A stretch of DNA of 64,000 bases, taken from positions 125,299 to 189,298 of the forward strand of contig JXTB01000134.1 of the NCBI GenBank assembly GCA_002914805.1, in the 5' to 3' direction. Below the pieces are notes generated by a model. The model ran no database searches and was not told the origin of the DNA. It saw only the letters and a list, made by a program, of their open reading frames with translations. The first letter of the stretch is position 1, and each line of letters begins with the position of its first letter. The DNA comes from Parasponia andersonii. Lineage: Eukaryota > Streptophyta > Magnoliopsida > Rosales > Cannabaceae. Below, piece after piece: positions 57,190-64,000 of this stretch. A program made the translations under genes and the position numbers.

Positions 57190-60181
57190 ATGGCTTCAAA
57201 TCAAGATCAGGAATTGCACCCCATCGAGGATTCAGAGTTGGATTCAGTAAGTAGACAGCTCTGCCTCCCCAGTGGAGTGACGCTACAAAGGGTCGAGGGC
57301 CCTGCGGACTGGTATCTTCGTCCTTCTGCCCCTGAAGGCTCTATTATCTTGGGCAAAAAGCATCTGGAATGGCTACGATTCCCTCTTCCTCCCCTAATCC
57401 ATTAATTCTTCGCTTTGACGGGGATCCATCTGATGTAGCTAAACGCAAATGGGGTCATGATTCTGATGGGTTTTCCGCCCTGTCAGTTCTCTACAACCTG
57501 CATATCGACTTAGAGGTGGTCTTTTATACTTATAAACTCACCCTCATCCCCAATAAAAGTTCCTACCCCACCTTTTACCTCCAACCGCTGCCGGGACATC
57601 ACATCTTCTGGGGCTTGCCGAGGTTAGACAAGCAATGGGACTCCCATGCCAGGCTATACACCGTTGGAGGGGCGTGGTGCTCCCCTTGGGTGAATGGCGA
57701 GCACTTCCAAGTTCCCTCAGCTTTCCTGCAGAGTAAGTGCTAGGTCGTGATTTTCGGGTCTGTGTTCTCCTCGTCTGTTATTGCTCACGTTATTTTGTCT
57801 TATGCAACCTCGACAGAAGAGAGTAGGTTCGAGCCACGTTTGTCAGCGGGGCAGCTCAAAGGCCTGGAGGGATCGTCATCTTCGGATCTCCTGGGGACTG
57901 CCGGCACATCCAAGCCATCCTCAAACCCTGGTGATGAACATGATGCCCAGGATGGTTTCATACCTCCTATTCCCTCTGGATACCTGGGTCATCACAAAGT
58001 ACATGCGGAGCCGACTTGACGCCTCTGTCCTGAACCGATTCTGCCGGGATGAGCATAACCGAATCACCATGGTGGGTCAGTAGGTTACGGCTTCAAGCTA
58101 ATTGGCAGGCTCCAACGACCTGGTGGTGCCGTCTAGCCACGAGCTCGAGGAGGCCATGAGGCTTGTGGCCGAGGAGTGCATCAGGCTCCGCAGGGAGGAA
58201 GTCGCCGCCCCCAAGAGGACTAAGGGTGGGTTCATTTTCGCATCCTTGAGCTTCGTGGATCGGATTGTGTTCGTGACCTAAATATGTTACTTGTTCTTTG
58301 CAGGTTCTGAGACGGGCCCATTGGCTGACCCCTCCCCCGTCAAAAGAGGAGCTGCAGATCATAAGGCTCGCTTCAAGGCACCCGCTGGCCGGCATCTCGT
58401 GGTGCTTTCAAGAGATGAAGTGCCTGCGGTGCCCCGCTCTGACACAGGTGGATGCGATGAGACGCCACTAAGTCTGGCTGGGGGGTCTTCTGCACCAACC
58501 TAGTCCACCCCTGACTCCGGTTCGAAATCGGGTGCTATTTGCCTCGGTGGGGAGATCGCCGAGCTCAGTGGGGGGGCTCCGAGGTTGAAGTCCCGACTAT
58601 CTTCCCCTCTCCCGGTCCCAATAAAGTGGCGACACGAGGTCGGCTCATCCAACGAAGGAGAGGGCTGGGCGGAGAAGAGGGGCAGGGTTGCCCCCTCGTC
58701 TGACAGTGATGACGACGGGGCCACGCTGACCCTTCTAAGGAGAAGAAGGTCGGTGCGTAGCGGCTCGCCAAGAGGAGACGCACCACCTCCCGTCGTGGCT
58801 GACGGCACTCCCGGTGGCGCCAAGCTTTCCTCCGTCCCTGCCGCCACTACTTCAGGGGTATGCCCGGTTGGTGGAGAGGGTGCCCTCACGGCCATCAGGC
58901 CGGGGCCATGTTCCCCAAGCACGGGCGACGCCCAAAGAGAGGGTCCAGCCACAGAGCCGGAGCTTGAGGTGCTCTCTTTGGAGAACGTCGAGCTTGTCAC
59001 CAGCTGTACCTTCGCACAGGTTTGGTCCACTCAGTTGCTTCTATGTTTTTCAACATCTTTGCTAAATGCTGACCCCCCTTTTTTTGTTTAACTTGCAGCT
59101 GGCTACCATCCGGTCCTTCTATTCCTCTCGCATCAAGGATCTGACCGAGGAGCTGAGTTCCTGCTCTGCACTGGCCGAGCGCAGCGAGGCCGCCCTCGCC
59201 GAATTGAGGTCTAACTTCGATTTATATCGAAGCCTCAAGGAGGCGAGGGTCAGCAGCACGGTAGCTCACATTCTGAGCGTCGAGAGAACCAGACGCGAGG
59301 AGCTGGCTATGAGACTGGTTGAGGTGGAGGCTGACAAGCTTGCCCAATCCGAGGCCGCCAGACTGGCTCAGAACGAGCTAAGGGTCAAGGAACAAGAGTT
59401 ACAGAGCATGAGGGCAGAGATGGGACTGGCTTTCATCACTCGTGATAGGGCTGTTGAAGATGCCAAGGAAGCGAGAAAAGCCGAGGCGACAGCCAAGCTA
59501 GAGGCCCACTCTCTGCAACGCAGACTTGACCGGTCCAACGAGGTAAACCGATATCTCTTCTTGGATCACAAAAATCTGATGGGTGCTCAGGTGGAGATGT
59601 CTCGCAAACACAGCGAGGACCTTGCCGGTATTAATACTTTTTTGGTCGACTTATCGCAGCGGCAAGCGGAGCTCAGGCTGACGGCGCTGAAGGATAGGCC
59701 GGCGGATACGGAGAAACTGAAAATGAGGTACCAGAGGCAGGTGGACGTCCTTTTTGTGGAAAGTTACAGGTCTGGCTGGGAGAATAGAGAATTCGAAGGA
59801 CACGCTGAGGTGGTAACGCCAGACCAGTTTGACGAGCAGAAAGGCGTCGGGAGAGACCACTATTCTGTCAAGCACTATTTGCAGGTGCTTTGGGATGAGA
59901 TCAGCATCACGTACCCAGTTGACATGATGAAGATGCTTGCTGCAAAAAAGGACGGGCCCTCTAGATCTGCTTCTGGTGCCAAAGAACCTACCATTTTTTC
60001 CGGTCCACCAGGTCAAACTTCGGAAGCCCCTGATGGTCAGCCTGGTCTCGGGGTCTCAATTGGTGAGGGGTCTGGCGCGGTCATTGTATCCAGTGACGAA
60101 TCCGATCCTGGTATGCCACCCTCCACCGAGGCTGGTCCAAGTGCCGGGACTGGCCGCGCTCCCCTGGCTGGAGGTAATTAG
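57190..60181 (+). pseudogene. Antisense accessory gene of a Tat-lineage retrotransposon, right copy (four exons, broken)
   Basis: Encoded on the strand opposite to pol. Exons inferred at 57190-57732, 57817-58225, 58304-59019 and 59099-60181; introns of 84, 78 and 79 bp with GTAAGT, GTGGGT and GTTTGG donors and AG acceptors, matched by the left copy. Intact it would be about 915 residues: exon 1 carries the putative gypsy-type transposon domain (Transposase_28-like; WYLRPSAPEGSI, VVFYTYKLTLIP, FYLQPLPGHHIFWGLP, GGAWCSPWVNGEHF). Exon 2 is a helical piece (FPLDTWVITKYMRSRLDASV). Exon 3 is Ser/Pro/Asp-rich with SSDSDDDGATLTLLRRRR. Exon 4 (361 codons, fully open) is a coiled coil rich in Glu/Ala/Arg ending in VSSDESDPGMPP. 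Breaks: TAA at codon 72, TAG at codon 83, a one-base loss near 57470, a shift near 57880, TAG near 58081, TAG at 58501. Molecular function of the family is unknown. Confidence 0.8.
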
Positions 60182-60870
60182 GGCCCATAATTTTGTACAT
60201 TTGTAAAGTTGACCCCAATTGTAATCCTCCGTATAAATAACAAAAACACTGCAATTCTCTTTAGTCTATTTTCTTTTTCTTTGTTGACCGCGTCCAGGGT
60301 AGAGTTAAACCTTGTTGTAGCCGTCTGTATAAATAATTGTGGATGACTCGGATGGGCACGATTTTGGACTATTAGTGAGTCCTCCTTGAGCCATGACTAT
60401 TAAGATTAGTTCCGGAGATAGGGATATGAGCTTTGACTTATCCGATTTTATGGAGGTATAACTTCTGTTATGGCTTGTTTTGGCAGAGTTCGACCCGTGC
60501 GTGTGGCTGGACTTCTCCAATCCCAAATGGGACCGTACTTGGACCCAGCTCCAGGGATTGGTCGACCATTGTTTGGGCCCGTCATTGCAAAGGAGAAGGC
60601 CTGGGTTCGGCTCTTACCAGGAATAAATAGGGCACTATCACTCTGATGTCTCCCTACGAGTCCGTTCGCGACCCGCCTCCCGTAAATAGGGCTTATGATC
60701 GCGCACCATTGTTGACCATGCGCTTTGTATTTTTAGGACATAATAGACAGACTTTAATCTTAATTTTTTCCTTTCATGTTTGGCCTGGTACTAGACTACC
60801 TCCAACGAGTAGACTCCAAATCCGTTCACATCCTGCCCATGCCCAAATAAATCATCCCCCGTCAGAGCCT
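60182..60870. other. Non-coding spacer 3' of the right antisense gene
   Basis: Matches inverted 541-1162 in patches. Short open frames are not kept in the left copy. No gene was recognised. Confidence 0.6.
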
Positions 60871-61061
60871 GCTTTCCTTTGGCTCTTCGTGTAGCTAAAA
60901 TGTTCCTTAGGGAGGGTCCACTTCCAACGGGTGGATCCCGACCCTGCTTTCCTTTAGCCACTTGTATAGCTAAAATGTTTCTCAGGGAGGGTCCACTTCC
61001 AACGAGTGGATCCCGACCCTAGTTTCCTTTAGCTCTTCGTGTAGCTAAAATGTTCCTTAGG
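60871..61061. repeat. 75-bp tandem repeat, 2.5 units
   Basis: Units start at 60871, 60946 and 61021; each has TTTCCTTTRGC, TAGCTAAAATGTT and, in the first two, GGAGGGTCCACTTCCAACG followed by GTGGATCCCGACCCT. Confidence 0.88.
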
Positions 61062-61062
61062 G

Positions 61063-61670
61063 GTACGATCGTTTTCGAGGTCTATTGGCAAGTTTTGGTT
61101 GCGCAGCTTCTCCCTCTTCGTACGTTTTCTCGGGTCGTCGACAAGCGATGTGATCCCCAAAGTACGATCATTTTTTAGGTCTGCTGGCAAGTTTTGGTTG
61201 TGCAGCTCCTCCCTCTTCGTACGTTTTCTCGAGTCGTCGACAAGCGACGTGATCCCCATAGTACGATCGTTTTTGAGGTCTGCTGGCAAGTTTTGGTTGC
61301 GTAGCTCCTCCCTCTTCGTACATTTTCTTGGGTCGTCGACGAGCGACGTGACTCCCATAGTACGAGCGTTTTTGAGGTCTGCTGGCAAGTTTTTGTTGCA
61401 CAGCTATTTCCTCTTCATACGTTTTCTCGGGTTGTCGACGAGCGACGTGACTCCTATAGTACGAGCATTTTTTAGGTCTGTTGTTAAGTTTTTGTTGCAC
61501 AGCTATTTCCTCTTCGTACATTTTCTCGGGTCGTCAACGAGCGACATGACTCCCATAGTACGATTATTTTTGAGGTCTGCTGGTAAGTTTTTGTTGCACA
61601 GCTATTTCCTCTTCGTACATTTTCTCGGGTTGTCGACGAGCGACGTGACTCCCATAGTATGAGCGTTTTT
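61063..61670. repeat. 99-bp tandem repeat, six exact-length units plus a partial
   Basis: Units start at 61063, 61162, 61261, 61360, 61459 and 61558, with a seventh partial at 61657: the period is exactly 99 bp with no indels. Each holds TTTTCTCGGG, AGGTCTGCTGGCAAGTTTT and CTCTTCGTAC. Because 99 is 33 codons, frames stay open on both strands for more than 100 codons. The left copy of the element has the same array with 100-bp units. Confidence 0.93.
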
Positions 61671-61679
61671 GATTGTGCG

Positions 61680-62090
61680 AGTAGTGCGTATGGTCTGCAA
61701 CTATGGAAGACCCTTTTTCGTGGCAACCCGGTATGATCTTTTGCCTGCGCAAATAAAACGTTGGGTCTGCCACTGTGGGCAAACCCTCTTCCGTAGCAGC
61801 CTGATGTGATCTTTTGCCAGTGCAACTAAAACGTTGGGTCTACCACTGTGGGCAGACCCTTTTCTGTGTGGCAGAAGATCTGACCTGTTTCAAAATTAAG
61901 CTTTTTAATAATATGAGCATTCACATGAGTTTCACGAGTGAATAGTGTGTGGGGTCTGCCACTGTGGGCAGACCCCTTTTCCATAGTAACCCAAAAGATG
62001 AATCCATGCGGCAAAAAGGAAACTTGACCTGTTTTGGATTTAAGTTTTTCAATAATATAACCATTCACATGGTCTTACATCATATGCATG
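61680..62090. repeat. Compound repeats between the 99-bp array and pol
   Basis: Two units about 73 bp apart start ACGTTGGGTCT (61758 and 61831), and a third core, GGGTCTGCCACTGTGGGCAG, lies near 61950. A second repeat of about 142 bp carries TTTTTMAATAATAT and CATTCACATG (about 61900 and 62045). Non-coding. Confidence 0.75.
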
Positions 62091-62094
62091 TGTC

Positions 62095-64000
62095 TTACAT
62101 GTGATACTTTTTCAAGTGCTGAGCGTTCCACATGTTCGGCAAGTTTTTCCCGGTCTTGAGTTCTTTTAGGATATATGCACCATTGTCGAGCGCTTTGACC
62201 ACCTCATAGGGTCTGATCCAATTGGAGTCCAGTTTCGAGGAATTCCTTGTTCTAACTTTCAGGACCCAATCCCCGGCGTTAAATCGTCAGGCACTAACCT
62301 TTTTTGTGTAGTAAGACCTAGCCTACTGATGGTACGAAGCAAATTGGATCAAGGCCATGTTTCTCGTTTCTTCCATGAGGTCTGTGTTGCGGTTTAACTA
62401 ACGTTCGTTTAAGGGGGCATCTTTTACCACTTCGGAGCGGAGGGTCGGGAGGCCGACCTCGATCGGGATCACAGCCTCTGATCCATAGACCATGGCGAAT
62501 GGCGTTCTTCCAGTAGACCTCCGCTCTGTGGTTTGATTGGCCCATACAACGGCCGGCAGTTCTTCTAACCACTTGCCTTTAGCCTCCTGCAAGTTCTTTT
62601 TGATGTTGTTGAATATGACGTTGTTCGTCGCCTTTGCTTGGTCCCCTGAGGATAGTTCATGGAAGAGAAACTGAGCCTTATATCATATAGCTCGCACAAA
62701 TCCTTAAGCTTAGCGTTTTGAAACTGCGTGCCGTGATCGGCATGTATCTCTTTCGGGATCCCAAATCGACAGATTATGTTCTTCCAGATGAAGTTAATCA
62801 TGTCTGCCTTATTAACTGTCGTGTAAGCTTCAGCCTCTACCCATTTGGTGAAATAATCCGTGGCCAGTAGGACATACCTCCTTCCCTCTGGACTTCTGGG
62901 GAGCTCTTCGATGATGTCCAGACCCCATTTGGCAAACGGCTAAGAAGTTATGTTCGAATGAAGTGCCTCCGTGGGCTGACGTTTCATTAGGGCGAACCTC
63001 TGGTATTTATCACATTTTTTGACGAATCGGGCTGCCTCTGCCATCATGTATGGCCAAAAGTATCCGGCCGTTAGAGCATTGTGGGCGAGGCTGCGTCCGC
63101 CAGAGTGGTTGCCACATACTCCCTCGTGGATTTCCTCCATTAGTTTTTGCGCTTCGACGGGACCTATACACCGTAGTATTGGACCCATTGTCGATCTCCT
63201 GTATAGTTGTTCACCCACCATCGAGTATCTGGCAGCTTTCAATCTGACTGACCTTGCTTCTTGGGGATCTGCGGGCAGGTTCCCCAACGTCAAATACTGT
63301 GTGATGGGTTTCATCCACCCTTCGTCAGCAACTTCGATTGCGAACACATGGTGCGCAGGGGTCTGCGGGGGGTCCTCCATGCTCCCACCTTCTAAGAGAA
63401 CTTCTATGCTGCCAGCCGTACCCCCGATTGATGTACTCTTAGCTAGCTCGTTGGTCCTCTGGTTCATCTCCCTGGGGATCAGTTCGATATTGAAATTGCC
63501 AAAGCGAGCTTTTGCCCCCATTACCTTGGAGAAGTACCTGTGCAACCTCGGTTCTTTTACTTCGAAGTTTCCCCTGACCTAACCTGCGAGTCGGTCTTTA
63601 CTGCGATATCCTCCACTCCGAAGTGCAGTGCCAGCTCAAGGCCTTGCAGCAGTGCCTCGTACTCTGCCTCATTATTAGTCGCCTGGAAGCCGAGCCTCAA
63701 TGCCTTCTCAACTCTGAGACCCGTTGGGGTCTGCAAGACTATCCCCATACCTGATCCTAAGGCATTCATGGATCCGTCGGTGTAGAGCATCCAGGCTGAA
63801 GGGGGGCACAGTTGAGACATCTGACACGGGCCATGCTGCTCGCCGAAGGATTCGATTTCCACCAGAAAATCCGCCATAACCTGTCCTTTCTTCGCCGCTC
63901 GAGGCCGATACTCGATATCTTATATTCCCAGCTCGATGGCCTATTTGGTCAGTCATCCCGATAGGTCTGGCTTGGCCAAAATTTGATGGATGGGGAAATG
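62095..64000 (-). pseudogene. 3' half of Tat pol (second RNase H and integrase), minus strand, broken
   Basis: Reading on the minus strand from the window edge: an Arg/Lys stretch with stops at expected Trp/Arg codons, then the extra (archaeal-type) RNase H that marks Tat elements, with YTDGSMN, NNEAEYEALLQG and KTDSQ (63790-63585). A frameshift near 63580 is followed by RTNELAK (63455), where the last catalytic Asp of the ADELA motif is Asn. Next is the integrase zinc region HEGVCGNHSGG and KKCDKYQR (second Cys of C-x2-C changed to Tyr), and the integrase core with WGLDII and ADHGTQF. After a deletion comes QAKATN at about 62632, where the catalytic Glu is Lys. The C-terminal domain ends NAQHLKKYH, with TAA at 62097-62095. 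Domains are clear; the protein is dead. Confidence 0.9.

Noticed and set aside
58500..59030. 176-codon minus-strand frame
   Set aside because: Same reason: shadow of exon 3 of the right antisense gene.
61099..61662. 187-codon protein with 33-residue repeats
   Set aside because: The frame is a by-product of the 99-bp period; the left copy has 100-bp units and loses it, and no start or promoter is evident.
61063..61670. Regular repeat array considered as a CRISPR
   Set aside because: Units are 99 bp with no spacer/repeat alternation, in a plant retrotransposon.
63019..63582. 187-codon plus-strand frame
   Set aside because: Shadow of the Tat pol RNase H to integrase region on the minus strand.

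Overview
This is a piece of plant nuclear DNA, most likely from a eudicot. It is AT-rich, has long intergenic stretches, introns with GT-AG borders, and is dominated by decayed LTR retrotransposons. I found only one intact host gene: a two-exon U/P-type cyclin at 8456-10218 (about 203 residues). The species cannot be named from the sequence.

Layout. 1-5330 is the 3' part of a Ty3/gypsy element of the Tat lineage (plus orientation): tandem repeats, a spliced accessory gene running antisense to the element, a polypurine tract and a 3' LTR. 5331-13510 is low-copy DNA with the cyclin gene and a SINE. 13511-15335 is a non-autonomous Mutator-like element with long terminal inverted repeats, an 8-9 bp target duplication and a MITE nested inside. 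15344-20340 is a decayed DUF1985-type transposon gene embedded in hundreds of bases of degenerate TCAAGAA/TTCTTGAC repeats. 21386-27648 is a second, deleted Tat element with both LTRs. 27857-27987 is an almost pure poly-C tract. 28429-32085 is a tandem pair of 1.81-kb foldback elements, followed by a MITE.

33971-52883 is a nest of elements, reconstructed from target duplications and split LTRs. A minus-strand Athila-like solo LTR is interrupted by a plus-strand Athila element lacking RT-RNaseH-integrase. The 3' LTR of that Athila is interrupted by a long solo LTR (41358-51770, target CAGTA), and that LTR is interrupted by a Ty1/copia element (43183-50979). 52884-56019 is old repeat DNA with a second SINE. 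56020-64000 is the mirror image of the left end: another copy of the Tat element on the minus strand (LTR, polypurine tract, antisense gene, 99-bp tandem repeats, 3' half of pol).

The most interesting item is the antisense gene in the two Tat copies. Both copies keep a G-box, a TATA box exactly 132 bp further on, four exons with matching splice sites, and a last exon of exactly 1083 nt. The middle Tat element keeps the start of an antisense gene too, with an intron in its leader. All retroelement reading frames here are broken, mostly by C-to-T/G-to-A changes, and several catalytic residues are lost, so none is expected to be active. Exon limits, target duplications and repeat boundaries were read by eye; family names rest on motif recognition, not on a search.
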